From Leifsonia sp. EB41 (GTDB taxonomy: Bacteria; Actinomycetota; Actinomycetes; Actinomycetales; Microbacteriaceae), in the NCBI RefSeq assembly GCF_041262565.1, contig NZ_JBGCCJ010000001.1, forward strand, positions 3,472,001-3,536,000: a stretch of DNA of 64,000 nucleotides. The letters are read 5' to 3'. The notes below the pieces were generated by a model. That model saw only the letters and a program-made list of their open reading frames with translations, did not search any database and was not told where the DNA came from. Of this stretch, positions 46,261 through 55,029 are shown in pieces. Position numbers and translations under genes: made by a program. The first letter of the stretch is position 1. Each line of letters opens with the position of its first letter.

Positions 46261-46319
46261 CCGAGGGGCACGTTGTTGTCACTTTTCCGCGAGAAAAGTG
46301 ACAACGACGTGCCCCTCGG
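46261..46319. repeat. Long intergenic palindrome, CGAGGGGC family, copy 2
   Basis: 27-bp arms (46261-46287 and 46293-46319, one mismatch) with a 5-base loop. The first 23 positions of the arm match the copy at 4590. It lies between the convergent metY and nucleotidyltransferase genes. Confidence 0.88.
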
Positions 46320-46327
46320 TCGTCTGC

Positions 46328-47119
46328 TCAGGCGCGGGCGAGGGTGACGCACTGGCGCAGTAGGGCAATGGCCTCCCGGGCGTCGGCGGTGACGAAGGTC
46401 TGGTGGTCGCCGGCGCGGTCGCGGATGGTGCGGTCGAGCAGCTCTGCGTGCTCCGGCCAGCGCGACGCGGCCCTGCGGGCGGCGTCGGTCTTCGACAGGA
46501 TGCGGCCCGACTCCATCGTCTCCACCAGCCGGATCGGCCCGAGCGCCAGCCAGCGCACCGTCTCCGCGCGCACAGGGTCGCCGGGTTCGCGGTCGGCGAG
46601 CTCGGCCTCCGCACTGTCGCCCACCGGCCCCCAGAACTCGATGAGGTCGCTGCGGGAGCGGGCGCCCACCCGCGCCGCCGTGTCCGGGTGCCGGTCGGCG
46701 GTCGGCGTCCAGATCACGTCGCCGCCGTCCACGACGCCCTGCACGCCATCCTCCAGCTCCAGCCAGGTCGCCCAGTTGAGCTGACCGCCGGCAAGGGCGC
46801 TGACCAGCACGCCCTCCACCACCTGCGGTGCGGTCTCCACCTGATCCGGCCCGCGCGCGATCTCGGACTCGGTGAGGTAGACGCCGTCGATGTGCGGCGA
46901 CGACTCCGCGTGCAGGGGCGCGAGGGCCGGGAGGTCGTCGACCGGGTCGCGCGTGACGACGAAGACCACGTCGATGTCGCTGACGCCGTCGTACCAGTCG
47001 CCGGTCGCCGCCGAGCCGGTCACGACCGCGCGGCTGACCAGTCCGGGCGCCAGGCGGCGCTGTTCGAGCAGGAACCGGGTGAGTGCCTCGCCGACCTGCG
47101 GCGGTAGTTGAGCGTCCAT
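46328..47119 (-). CDS. Nucleotidyltransferase-domain protein
   Basis: 263 residues. The N-terminal domain has the polymerase-beta-type signature GSAATGDWYDGVSDIDVVFV (residues 35-54), with the metal-binding DxD. A helical C-terminal domain follows (about 165-260), as in aminoglycoside nucleotidyltransferase-like proteins. The substrate is unknown; resistance is not established. GGAGGGGG precedes the ATG. It lies 22 bases after the MFS stop on the same strand. Confidence 0.82.
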   Translation of the reverse strand: MDAQLPPQVGEALTRFLLEQRRLAPGLVSRAVVTGSAATGDWYDGVSDIDVVFVVTRDPVDDLPALAPLHAESSPHIDGVYLTESEIARGPDQVETAPQVVEGVLVSALAGGQLNWATWLELEDGVQGVVDGGDVIWTPTADRHPDTAARVGARSRSDLIEFWGPVGDSAEAELADREPGDPVRAETVRWLALGPIRLVETMESGRILSKTDAARRAASRWPEHAELLDRTIRDRAGDHQTFVTADAREAIALLRQCVTLARA

Positions 47120-47141
47120 GATTCCCCCTCCGTGGCGAACC

Positions 47142-48641
47142 CTAGTCGATCGTCGCCGCCGTGCCCACTGCCGAATCCGCGGCGATGGTCGCCGCCTCCG
47201 CGTCGGCGAACGCCAGGCGCGGCACGAAGAACAGCAGCACCGCCGCCACCAGGGCGCCGAGCCCGCAGATCGTCCAGACCAGCATGTAGCCGAACAGGCT
47301 CGCGGCCGTGGCGGTCACGGTCGCCGCTCCCGTGAGCAGCACGACGCCGAAGACGGCGGAGGCGAAGGACCCGCCGATCGTCTTGGTCGTGTTCGTCATC
47401 GCGGTCGCGACGCCGGTCTGGCCGCGCGGGGCGGCGGCGGCCGCGGCAGCGGGGAGCGCGCCGACCAGCGCGCCGGAGCCGATGCCCGCGATCGCCATGT
47501 TGGTGAACACCTGCCAGGTCTCCAGATGGAACGGCAGGAACAGCAGGTACCCGATGGCCACCAGGAAGGACGCGCCGATGAGCGTCACGCGCGGGCTCAG
47601 CCAGGACGACACCACGGGGAAGAGCACCGCGCCGACGATCATCGAGATGAGGTAGGCGCCGATCAGGATGCTGCGCTGCCCGGCGCTGAGCCCCAGGCCG
47701 TACCCGTTGACCGGGTCGGTCCCGGCGTACGTGCTGAGCGGGGCCTGCGCGCCGAGGAGGCTGATCCCGATGAGGCCCGCGGTGAGCTGCACCGGCCACA
47801 TGTTCGGCTGCCGCAGCACGCGCAGGTCGATGGCCGGGTCCTTCTGCTTCAGCTCCCAGCGCCCGAACGGGATGAAGGCGAGCACGCCGAGCACGATCAG
47901 CGCCCAGACCCACCAGGTGCCGACGCCGTTGATCCGCAGGAACGTCAGGCCGGACGTGATGAGCAGCAGGGCGAGCGTCAGGAGGATGAACCCGACGCCG
48001 TCCAGCGTCCGGCCGCGGACCGGCTCCGACTCGGGGACGCCGAACAGGATGGCGAAGAACACGAGCGTGACCGCCGCGGCGGGGACCATCAGGGTGGTCG
48101 TCACGTTCTGGCCGAACGCGTCGAACAGCAGTCCGGCCCCGATCGCGCCGACGATGGCGCCGAACTCCAGGGCCACCACGAGGAGGCCGGCCGCCCGCCG
48201 GGTGCGCGACGCCGCGGTGCCGGTGCGCCGGCCGCGGTCGAAGATGAGCGCGATCTCCAGCGGCAGCCAGACCACGTAGAAGCCCTGCAGCGCGAACGCG
48301 ATGAGGTACGTCGTGAAGTCGTGCGAGAACGCGAGTGCCCAGCTCGACAGCGCGGTGAGCACAGTCGCGACCAGCAGGATCCGCTTGTGCCCGAACATGT
48401 CGCCGAGCTTCGCGAGCACTGGCACGACGAGCGCGGAGAGCAGGAGCTGGGCGGCCTCGAACCAGTTGTAGTCGGCGTCGTGGATGCCCAGATGCTTGAC
48501 GATGTCGGAGATCAGCGGGACGTAGTAGCCCTGAAGGATGCCGCTGGTGAGCTCGACCAGTGCGAGCCAGCCGATCAGCGCAGCGGTCGCGCCGATCGCG
48601 GTGGTCGCCCGACGCTGGGCGACCGTCTTCTCCGATGTCAT
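47142..48641 (-). CDS. MFS transporter, 14-helix type
   Basis: 499 residues. The N-terminal half has LAKLGDMFGHKRILL (motif A) and LQGFYVVWLPLEIALIFDRG; the second half has an APRGQTGVATAMTNTTKTIG motif seen in DHA2-type exporters. The C-terminal tail is Ala/Asp-rich. The exported compound is unknown. TAGCAT lies 6 bases before the ATG on the minus strand, and the gene is only 42 bases from the divergent phosphoribosyltransferase gene. Confidence 0.86.
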   Translation of the reverse strand: MTSEKTVAQRRATTAIGATAALIGWLALVELTSGILQGYYVPLISDIVKHLGIHDADYNWFEAAQLLLSALVVPVLAKLGDMFGHKRILLVATVLTALSSWALAFSHDFTTYLIAFALQGFYVVWLPLEIALIFDRGRRTGTAASRTRRAAGLLVVALEFGAIVGAIGAGLLFDAFGQNVTTTLMVPAAAVTLVFFAILFGVPESEPVRGRTLDGVGFILLTLALLLITSGLTFLRINGVGTWWVWALIVLGVLAFIPFGRWELKQKDPAIDLRVLRQPNMWPVQLTAGLIGISLLGAQAPLSTYAGTDPVNGYGLGLSAGQRSILIGAYLISMIVGAVLFPVVSSWLSPRVTLIGASFLVAIGYLLFLPFHLETWQVFTNMAIAGIGSGALVGALPAAAAAAAPRGQTGVATAMTNTTKTIGGSFASAVFGVVLLTGAATVTATAASLFGYMLVWTICGLGALVAAVLLFFVPRLAFADAEAATIAADSAVGTAATID

Positions 48642-48647
48642 GCGCGG

Positions 48648-48653
48648 ATGCTA
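48648..48653 (-). promoter_or_regulatory. -10 box for leaderless MFS gene
   Basis: TAGCAT on the minus strand, 6 bases before the ATG at 48641. Confidence 0.45.
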
Positions 48654-48671
48654 ACACCTGGCGCAGCCTTG

Positions 48672-48677
48672 TACGGT
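48672..48677 (+). promoter_or_regulatory. -10 box for leaderless phosphoribosyltransferase gene
   Basis: TACGGT, 6 bases before the GTG at 48684. Confidence 0.45.
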
Positions 48678-48683
48678 AGAGGC

Positions 48684-49205
48684 GTGGCCAGCGAACTCGA
48701 CGATTCAGGTGCAGACGTCCTCGAAGAGACGGAGCGGGAGGTCCTGGGCTGGCTCGAGTTCGGCGACGCGGCCCGACACCTGGCCGGCGAGGTGGTCGAA
48801 TCCGGCTTCGAGCCCGACCTGGTCGTGGCCATCGCGCGCGGCGGCCTCCTGCTCGCCGGCGCCATCTCGTACGCCCTCGGCATCAAGGCCTGCGGCGCCC
48901 TCAACGTCGAGTTCTACACCGGTGTCGACACCCGGCTGCCCGAGCCCGTCGTGCTGCCGCCCATGCTCGACTCGTCCGCTCTGGAGTCCAAGCGCGTGCT
49001 GCTCGTGGACGACGTCTCCGACTCCGGCCGCACCCTCGCGATGGTCGTCGACCTGATCGCAGCCTCCGGCGCCGACGTACGCACGGTCTGCCTGTACTCG
49101 AAGCCGCGCACGGTGCTGGAGCCCGACTTCGTCTGGCGCCGGACCGACAGGTGGATCACCTTCCCGTGGTCGGCGCTGCCGCCGGTGACGGCCTCCACGC
49201 ACTGA
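48684..49205 (+). CDS. Phosphoribosyltransferase-domain protein
   Basis: 173 residues. The PRPP-binding motif is [20 protein letters not shown] (residues about 105-124). An upstream region, [23 protein letters not shown], matches the xanthine/hypoxanthine-type PRT fold. The base specificity is unclear; relatives annotated as Gpt-like or hypothetical PRTases are similar in length. The GTG start is chosen from the adjacent -10 box. It is followed 7 bases later by ung. Confidence 0.88.
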   Translation: MASELDDSGADVLEETEREVLGWLEFGDAARHLAGEVVESGFEPDLVVAIARGGLLLAGAISYALGIKACGALNVEFYTGVDTRLPEPVVLPPMLDSSALESKRVLLVDDVSDSGRTLAMVVDLIAASGADVRTVCLYSKPRTVLEPDFVWRRTDRWITFPWSALPPVTASTH

Positions 49206-49212
49206 GCGCCTC

Positions 49213-49905
49213 ATGAGCAAGTCTTTGGCCGAGCTCGCCGCCGACGGCTCGATGGATCCCGGCTGGGCGCAGGCCCTCGCCCCGGTCGCCGACCGCATCG
49301 CCGGGATGGGCGACTTCCTGCGCGCCGAGGTCGCGGCGGGGAGGCCCTACCTGCCCGCCGGCGACAACGTGCTGCGGGCGTTCCGCGCGCCGTACGCCGA
49401 CGTGCGCGTGCTGATCGTGGGCCAGGACCCCTACCCGACGCCCGGCCATCCGATCGGCCTGTCCTTCGCGGTGGAGCGTCACGTCCGGCCGATCCCGCGC
49501 AGCCTCCAGAACATCTACCGTGAGCTGCGCGACGACCTCGGCGTCGTGCCGCCCCCGCACGGCGACCTCAGCGCGTGGGCGGCGAACGGCGTGATGCTGC
49601 TCAACCGGGTGCTCACGGTGCGCCCGGGAGAGCCGGCCTCGCACCGCGGCACGGGCTGGGAGGCCGTCACCGAGCACGCGATCCGCGCCCTCGTCGCGCG
49701 CGGCCGGCCGTTCGTCAGCATCCTCTGGGGGAGGGACGCCGCCACCCTGAAGCCGATGCTCGGCGGCAACCCGGTCATCGAGTCCCCGCACCCCAGCCCG
49801 CTCTCCGCCTCCCGCGGCTTCTTCGGCTCGCGGCCGTTCTCCCGGGCGAACGCGCTGCTGGAGGGGGCGGGGGAGAAGCCCGTGGACTGGTCGCTGGAAC
49901 CGTAA
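49213..49905 (+). CDS. ung: Uracil-DNA glycosylase, family 1
   Basis: 230 residues. The water-activating motif [16 protein letters not shown] (Asp72) and the C-terminal [18 protein letters not shown] loop are both intact. [22 protein letters not shown] is also conserved. It removes uracil from DNA to begin base-excision repair. It is 7 bases after the phosphoribosyltransferase stop and 35 bases before a GNAT gene. Confidence 0.96.
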   Translation: MSKSLAELAADGSMDPGWAQALAPVADRIAGMGDFLRAEVAAGRPYLPAGDNVLRAFRAPYADVRVLIVGQDPYPTPGHPIGLSFAVERHVRPIPRSLQNIYRELRDDLGVVPPPHGDLSAWAANGVMLLNRVLTVRPGEPASHRGTGWEAVTEHAIRALVARGRPFVSILWGRDAATLKPMLGGNPVIESPHPSPLSASRGFFGSRPFSRANALLEGAGEKPVDWSLEP

Positions 49906-49928
49906 CGCGGGCGAAACGCGCGACGACG

Positions 49929-49934
49929 TACCCT
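49929..49934 (+). promoter_or_regulatory. -10 box for leaderless GNAT gene
   Basis: TACCCT, 6 bases before the GTG at 49941. Confidence 0.45.
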
Positions 49935-49940
49935 GGAACG

Positions 49941-50519
49941 GTGCTGGAAGAGGAATATGAGACGCGCCGGGTCCTGCCGAGACACCTGCGCAAGCCGGAG
50001 CCGTCCGAGACGCCGTTCGACTACAGCATCCGCGAGGCGCGCCCGGAGGACCTGCCCGACGTGCGCGAGATCTACAACCACTACGTCGCCAACAGCACCG
50101 TGACCTTCGACGAGGACGCCATGACGCTGAAGGAGTGGAAGAGCAAGTTCGCCTACCTGAAGAAGCTCGGGATGCCGTTCATCGTCGCCGAGTCGCCGAG
50201 CGGGCAGATCCTCGGCTACGCGCTCGTCTCGCCGTGGAAGCAGAAGCGTGCCTACCGCTTCACGGTCGAGAACTCGATCTACCTGGGCGCGGCCTCCACC
50301 GGCAAGGGCCTCGGCCCCATCCTGATGCAGGAGCTGATCGACCGCTCGAAGGCCGCCGGCCTGAAGGAGATGATCGCGGTTATCGCGGACAAGGGCGCGG
50401 AGGCCTCGATCAAGATGCACGAGAACTTCGGCTTCACCGAGATCGGCCGCATGGGCCGCGTCGGCTACAAGTTCGAGCGCTGGCTCGGCACGGTGCTGAT
50501 GCAGAAATCGCTCAAGTAG
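49941..50519 (+). CDS. GNAT acetyltransferase (phosphinothricin-acetyltransferase-like)
   Basis: 192 residues. An N-terminal extension (about 30 residues, LEEEYETRRVLPRHLRK) precedes the GNAT fold: IREARPEDLPDVREIYNHYV, YALVSPWKQKRAYRFTVENSIYL, then GAASTGKGLGPILMQELID in place of the acetyl-CoA-binding Q/RxxGxG/A, and MHENFGFTEIGRMGRVGYKF. This pattern is typical of the Pat/YwnH class, which acetylates small amines; the substrate is unknown. Confidence 0.87.
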   Translation: MLEEEYETRRVLPRHLRKPEPSETPFDYSIREARPEDLPDVREIYNHYVANSTVTFDEDAMTLKEWKSKFAYLKKLGMPFIVAESPSGQILGYALVSPWKQKRAYRFTVENSIYLGAASTGKGLGPILMQELIDRSKAAGLKEMIAVIADKGAEASIKMHENFGFTEIGRMGRVGYKFERWLGTVLMQKSLK

Positions 50520-50536
50520 GCGGCGCGGGAGCGGTT

Positions 50537-52246
50537 TCAGTCGGCCGCCACCAGGAAGAGCCGCAAGAGCGTGCCCTCGGCAGGGTAGCTCGACCGAGCG
50601 GGCCAGACGTTGTCGGCGACGAACGGGCCGGCCTCCCACCGCATCACGAGCCGGACGCGTTCGCCGAAGTGGTCCTGTCCCCAGCCGTCTGTGCCGCGAA
50701 GGACGAACGGATCCGAGGCCGCCGTACGTGTGGCGAGCGAATATCGGATGGTAGCCGGGTCACGTTCGGTGATCTCACGGGCCAGCGCCGGGCGTGTATC
50801 GAAGACGTCCTCGCGTCCGAAGGTGACACCGCTCGTGCCCGTATCCGAGGCGCGGAACATGCGCGACTCCACGGTGCCTCTGGCGGGATTCGCGCATGCG
50901 TAGCGCACGACGAGTCGACCATCCTCGAGGGAGACCGGCTCGGTGTGCCACATCGTGTTGCTGGTCAGGGTCTGTGCGCCTGACCACGATGACACGTACG
51001 ACTCCGTCGGGTCGCCCGTCACGTTCTGAGACAGGTTCGCCGTTGCGGTGAGGTCGCTGACCCGCCACACGGAAGCGGGGCCGTTCGCCGGGCCAGAGGG
51101 TCTCGCCGCGTACAGCTTGGTCTCACCCCTGGCGTTGTTGCGCGGGTACGTGATCACGATCCGGTTGCTGTAGTCGAAGCCGAGCTGGATCTGCCCGTTC
51201 ACGAGGCCGCCGAAGGAGCCTGGGTCGACGAGGGTCGCGGGCTGGGCTGGTTGAAAGGGGAGCGTGAGCGGCGCACCCGGGTTCGCCGGCGTGCGGTCGA
51301 CGGGGAACCAGGAGACCAGATCGCGGCTCCATGCGTAGGACAGTCCGCTGTTCCGGGCGTCGTTCCCCCGCCAGACCCAGGCCACATGGTATGCACCGCC
51401 GTCGGCATCGTCTCGCCAGCTCGGCGTCGTCGGGTAGGGTCCGAACGCCGATGGCGATGCTGTGAACGACTCGGCGCCGTTCCAGAGGGGCGCGAGTCCG
51501 GTCGCGCTCGACCACGTGGTCGTCGCTGGGTCGTAGTTGTAGATGTACTCGTTGCCGGCGGAGGTCATGCCGTTGCGAAAGATCAGGTGCAGACTCCCGT
51601 CACCGCCGGTGAAGAAGCGCGGGTAGCTCACCGTGTTCTCCAGACCGAAGGCGACGAGGAAGCCCCACTTGGCCGTGCCCGCGAGTTCGGTCCGGAACTC
51701 GAGGGAGCCGAGGTCGCCGGGAGAGCTCACCCGCCAGTAGAGCATCGGCTGATTGTGGACCGCGCCCGCGAGATGGAGCGCTCCTCGCGAGTCGAGGGCC
51801 AGGCTGAGCTCCTCGTGGGAGTCGCTCGCGTTCTCCGGAAGCGTCACCCGTCGCCACCCCACCTGGGTGCCGGACGCGTCGCTCAGGGGCTGTCGCGGGT
51901 GCACGGTCGTCCACGAGCCGTCTGCACTGCGGGCGGAGACCGTGAGTGTGAAGGATGCGTCGAAGTACGCGAGATAGTCGATGCCTCGCTCGGCGTCGTG
52001 CGCGACCGCCTGTGCGATGGTGATCGCGGCGCCCACTGTGGCATCGCCATCCGGAGTGCTCACTGTGGTCGCGGCGAGAACAGCGGACCCAGCCCCGACC
52101 TCGGGCTGCGGTGCGTTCGAGGGATTGCAGGTGAGTGCGGAAACAGCGAAACCCGGCGCCGAACCCGAATCTCCCGCGGCGATCAGGAGAGCGGCCAGTG
52201 TGGCGAGTACTGCCAATCGCGTCGGACGGTTGGTGGTCACGGCCAT
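50537..52246 (-). CDS. Secreted BNR-repeat-like protein
   Basis: 569 residues. An N-terminal signal-like segment (TRLAVLATLAALLIAAGDSGSA) suggests export. The body is beta-rich, with DSRGALHLAGAVHNQPMLYWR, YPRFFTGGDGSLHLIFRNG and GGAYHVAWVWRGND repeats, as in the BNR_4 family found in polysaccharide lyases and related proteins. Catalytic residues cannot be assigned. The ATG at 52246 follows AAAGGAAC; an in-frame ATG at 52279 is possible. Codon use and GC look lower than in the flanking genes. It is divergent from an asparagine-synthetase homologue. Confidence 0.75.
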   Translation of the reverse strand: MAVTTNRPTRLAVLATLAALLIAAGDSGSAPGFAVSALTCNPSNAPQPEVGAGSAVLAATTVSTPDGDATVGAAITIAQAVAHDAERGIDYLAYFDASFTLTVSARSADGSWTTVHPRQPLSDASGTQVGWRRVTLPENASDSHEELSLALDSRGALHLAGAVHNQPMLYWRVSSPGDLGSLEFRTELAGTAKWGFLVAFGLENTVSYPRFFTGGDGSLHLIFRNGMTSAGNEYIYNYDPATTTWSSATGLAPLWNGAESFTASPSAFGPYPTTPSWRDDADGGAYHVAWVWRGNDARNSGLSYAWSRDLVSWFPVDRTPANPGAPLTLPFQPAQPATLVDPGSFGGLVNGQIQLGFDYSNRIVITYPRNNARGETKLYAARPSGPANGPASVWRVSDLTATANLSQNVTGDPTESYVSSWSGAQTLTSNTMWHTEPVSLEDGRLVVRYACANPARGTVESRMFRASDTGTSGVTFGREDVFDTRPALAREITERDPATIRYSLATRTAASDPFVLRGTDGWGQDHFGERVRLVMRWEAGPFVADNVWPARSSYPAEGTLLRLFLVAAD

Positions 52247-52276
52247 CGACGTTCCTTTCTGAACAGCGGTCTCGGT

Positions 52277-52300
52277 CATTAAAACCTCTAGCATTAAAAC
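52277..52300. repeat. Direct repeats CATTAAAAC in a divergent promoter region
   Basis: CATTAAAAC at 52277-52285 and 52292-52300, 15 bases apart, in an AT-rich patch between two divergent genes. A related CTTTAACAC lies at 52321-52329. These may be binding sites for a shared regulator. Confidence 0.4.
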
Positions 52301-52317
52301 ACCATGCCTATGAGTGA

Positions 52318-52323
52318 TAGCTT
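52318..52323 (+). promoter_or_regulatory. -10 box for leaderless asparagine-synthetase homologue
   Basis: TAGCTT, 6 bases before the ATG at 52330. Confidence 0.4.
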
Positions 52324-52329
52324 TAACAC

Positions 52330-53883
52330 ATGGGCATAAATCACCTGGATAACCCTGCCGTCTCCTCGCTCCGATTCCGCCGTCAGTTCCTCGTGACTCC
52401 GCGCAGCACCCAGCTGCCCGGCTGGACGCACCGCAAGGTGGGTGGCCACAACGTGTATGCCCACCCGGATCTGCCGGTCACGGTGCACGAGCAGTCCACC
52501 GGTCTGACGCTCGTGCTCCTCGGGTTCGCGATCGATCCCGACCAGCCCGAGCGGGACGACGCCTCCGTGCTCGAGGCTCTGGCCGTCGAATGGGCTGCGG
52601 GGGACGGACTGCCCTTTCTCGACAGACTCTCGGGGCGGTTCGCCCTCTTCGTCTTCACGGACGACGACATCGAGGTCCATATCGACGCGACTGGCACCCG
52701 CACGGTCGAGTACACCTGGACAGGCGACGAATTCCACGCGGCGTCCCAGGCATACCTGCTCGCCGAGATCCTCCCGCTGCGCGAGGGGGAGCGCGCTGAG
52801 CAGTTCCGGTCGTCGTCCTATGCGAACGAGGACCGGGAGGCCTTCCTCCCTGCGAATACGTCCCTCTACGAGGAAGTCGGGCGCCTCCTTCCCAATCACC
52901 GCCTCAGTGCAGCCGATCGGTCCCAGCAGCGGGTATGGCCGCGCGACCCGATCCCACCGGTCACCCTCGCCGATGCTGCCGCGTTCGCGGCGGGCCAACT
53001 GACGTCAGCGATCGTCGCCGCCTCGCGACGGTACCGTCTCAGCCTGCCTCTGACGGCAGGGTACGACTCGCGCACTCTGCTTGCCGCAGCGCCGCCCTCG
53101 CTGCGCAGCTCGATGCACGTCTACACCCTCCTGTACCGGCATCTCTCCCGGCTCTCGGCGGATGTCAGCATTCCGGCGCGGCTGACCCGCCGCGCGGGGC
53201 TCTCCCACCATCGGATCGACTGCCGCGCCCTGCCGGACCGTTCGTGGCGGGAGCTCTACACACGGAACTCTCCGCTGGCGCACTATGACGATTGGGGCAT
53301 CATCGCGAGCGGCCTTCTCGCCGGGCACCCGAACGATCGTGTGGCACTCAAAGGCAACGCGAGCGAGATCGTCCGCAAGTACTACTGGCAGGACGGGGCG
53401 CCTCCGTGTCTGCAGAAGCCGTCCGACCTTCTTGCACTTCAACGCGGTTGGTCGGAATTGCCGTTCGCCGTGGCGTCGATCGAGGAGTGGTTCGCCGCGG
53501 CAGCTCCGATCGCCGCCGAAGCAGGAGTCCCGCTGGATGCCCTCTTCTACTGGGAGCACCGCTGCGGCTCCTGGCAGGCTCAGAGCCAGCTCGAGTGGGA
53601 CATCGCACAGGAGGTCTTCACTCCGTTCGGTAACCGTCGCATGCTGGCTGTCCTTCTCGGCGTGCCCCGAGAGGATGTCGGCGAAGAGGGGACGGCTCTG
53701 CTTCGCGAGATCATGGAGCTCAGCGATGCGGACATGCTCCGGCTTCCGTTCAACCCGCGCACGACATGGTTTCGATCCCTCGATGTGCTCCAGCGGGCGC
53801 GCCACCGCCTTCGGCGGGAGCTTCGTCGGCTGCGGCCGGCGGGAGCGCGTCGCCTCCTGCGCCAGCCGGGGCCTCGGCGCTAG
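52330..53883 (+). CDS. Asparagine-synthetase homologue without the glutaminase cysteine
   Basis: 517 residues. The N-terminal half folds like a class II amidotransferase (LSGRFALFVFTDDDIEVHID, about 100-120), but the protein begins MGINHLD, so the essential Cys1/Cys2 is missing. The ATP-pyrophosphatase loop is present as TAGYDSR (242-248). Such proteins (lasso-peptide cyclase-like or polysaccharide-cluster AsnB types) use ATP to make an amide from a free amine or ammonia. The C-terminal 60 residues are strongly basic. Partner genes are not evident apart from the divergent BNR gene. The true substrate is unknown. Confidence 0.8.
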   Translation: MGINHLDNPAVSSLRFRRQFLVTPRSTQLPGWTHRKVGGHNVYAHPDLPVTVHEQSTGLTLVLLGFAIDPDQPERDDASVLEALAVEWAAGDGLPFLDRLSGRFALFVFTDDDIEVHIDATGTRTVEYTWTGDEFHAASQAYLLAEILPLREGERAEQFRSSSYANEDREAFLPANTSLYEEVGRLLPNHRLSAADRSQQRVWPRDPIPPVTLADAAAFAAGQLTSAIVAASRRYRLSLPLTAGYDSRTLLAAAPPSLRSSMHVYTLLYRHLSRLSADVSIPARLTRRAGLSHHRIDCRALPDRSWRELYTRNSPLAHYDDWGIIASGLLAGHPNDRVALKGNASEIVRKYYWQDGAPPCLQKPSDLLALQRGWSELPFAVASIEEWFAAAAPIAAEAGVPLDALFYWEHRCGSWQAQSQLEWDIAQEVFTPFGNRRMLAVLLGVPREDVGEEGTALLREIMELSDADMLRLPFNPRTTWFRSLDVLQRARHRLRRELRRLRPAGARRLLRQPGPRR

Positions 53884-53886
53884 GCT
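53881..53886 (+). promoter_or_regulatory. -10 box for leaderless EXPERA gene
   Basis: TAGGCT overlaps the stop codon of the previous gene and lies 7 bases before the GTG at 53894. Confidence 0.4.
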
Positions 53887-53893
53887 CGCGTTC

Positions 53894-54442
53894 GTGACCA
53901 CCGCCACCCCGCACTCCGGCGAGGTCGCCTCCGCCGCCCCGGCGACGCCCGCGAACCTCCCGCTCCGCAAGCGTCCGTTCGACATCTTCTTCGTCGTGAT
54001 GTTCTCGCTGTTCAGCCTGACGTGCATCATCAGCGACGCCATCCCGACGCTCGGGATCCCGCAGACGGCGACGACCACCAACATCCTCGCGCAGTGGAAC
54101 TACACCTACTCATCGCAGTACGACCCGCTGTACCAGCACGAGGCGCTGTGGCTGCGGTTCATCACCGGCACCAGCGCGTTCGTCTACCTGCCCTTCTACA
54201 TCCTGCTGATCGTGTGCCTGGTCAAGGGCTTCAACTGGATCCAGCTGTTCTGCGTGATCTACGCGACCATGATCATCAGCCTGACCGCCATTCCGATCTT
54301 CGGCGTCGAGTTCTTCGGGCCGGTGGGGGAGCGCACCCCGAACCCGGTCGTGTTCCTGCTGTACAACGGACCGTACGTGCTGGTGCCGTTGCTGCTGCTC
54401 ATCCGGATGCGCAAGCCCATGCCGTTCACCAGGAGGTTCTGA
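53894..54442 (+). CDS. EXPERA-domain membrane protein (DUF2781-like)
   Basis: 182 residues with four helices. RPFDIFFVVMFSLFSLTCIISD, the YSSQYDPLYQHEALWLRF loop, YLPFYILLIVCLVKGFNWIQ and the final YNGPYVLVPLLLLIRM match the EXPERA pattern of emopamil-binding and TMEM97-type proteins. In eukaryotes these bind sterols; the bacterial role is unknown. The start is GTG. It is followed one base after its stop by a small acidic-protein gene. Confidence 0.82.
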   Translation: MTTATPHSGEVASAAPATPANLPLRKRPFDIFFVVMFSLFSLTCIISDAIPTLGIPQTATTTNILAQWNYTYSSQYDPLYQHEALWLRFITGTSAFVYLPFYILLIVCLVKGFNWIQLFCVIYATMIISLTAIPIFGVEFFGPVGERTPNPVVFLLYNGPYVLVPLLLLIRMRKPMPFTRRF

Positions 54443-54443
54443 G

Positions 54444-54668
54444 ATGCCGCTGCTGGAAGACCTGTCCGTCTACGAGGACGGAGAGACATTCACCGTCTAC
54501 GACCACTCCTACGAGGACGAGGACGCCGAGCCCGGCCGCGGGAGACCCCTCGGCGCCATCACGCGCAGCGCGGACGGCGGCTACATCCCGGACGGGCCCG
54601 GCGCGATCTTCGCATGGGTGTCGCCCGCGCGCACCATCGACGACGCGCTCGCGGCGTTCGTCGGCTGA
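54444..54668 (+). CDS. Small acidic hypothetical protein
   Basis: 74 residues, acidic, no helix or signal peptide. It contains EDLSVYEDGETFTVYDHSYE, a Gly/Arg turn and a conserved-looking C-terminal AWVSPARTIDDALAAF. An AGGAGG ribosome-binding site lies in the tail of the previous gene, so the two are probably [12 protein letters not shown]. No family recognised. Confidence 0.7.
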   Translation: MPLLEDLSVYEDGETFTVYDHSYEDEDAEPGRGRPLGAITRSADGGYIPDGPGAIFAWVSPARTIDDALAAFVG

Positions 54669-54684
54669 GGCCCGGTTCTGCGGC

Positions 54685-55023
54685 TCAGGCCGCCGGGTGC
54701 CGGCCGCCCAGTTCCAGCAGGCCGACGCCGCCGATCAGCAGCACCAACCCGAGGATCTGGACCCAGGTCAGCGACTCCTTGAAGAACACCCAGGCGATCA
54801 CCGCGATCACGGCGACTCCGACGGCGGACCAGATCGCGTAGGCGACCCCGAGTGGCACGCCGCGCGACAGCGACTGGGACAACGCGATGAACGAAGCGAC
54901 GTAGCCGACCACGACGATCGCGAACGCCCACCACTTGGGATTGTCACCCGAGGTGAACTTCAGGAAGGTGGTCGCGATGACCTCGGTCGCGATCGCGATG
55001 GCGAGGAAGATGTAACCCAGCAC
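54685..55023 (-). CDS. Small multidrug resistance (SMR) transporter
   Basis: 112 residues with four helices. Helix 1 has the essential glutamate (IAIATEVIATTFLK, Glu14). YAIWSAVGVAVIAVIAW and the C-terminal GLVLLIGGVGLLELG complete the SMR fold. Members work as antiparallel dimers exporting cations. The start is GTG at 55023, 6 bases after TACCGT on the minus strand. The EmrE, QacC or guanidinium-export subclass cannot be told. Confidence 0.92.
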   Translation of the reverse strand: MLGYIFLAIAIATEVIATTFLKFTSGDNPKWWAFAIVVVGYVASFIALSQSLSRGVPLGVAYAIWSAVGVAVIAVIAWVFFKESLTWVQILGLVLLIGGVGLLELGGRHPAA

Positions 55024-55029
55024 GGCACC

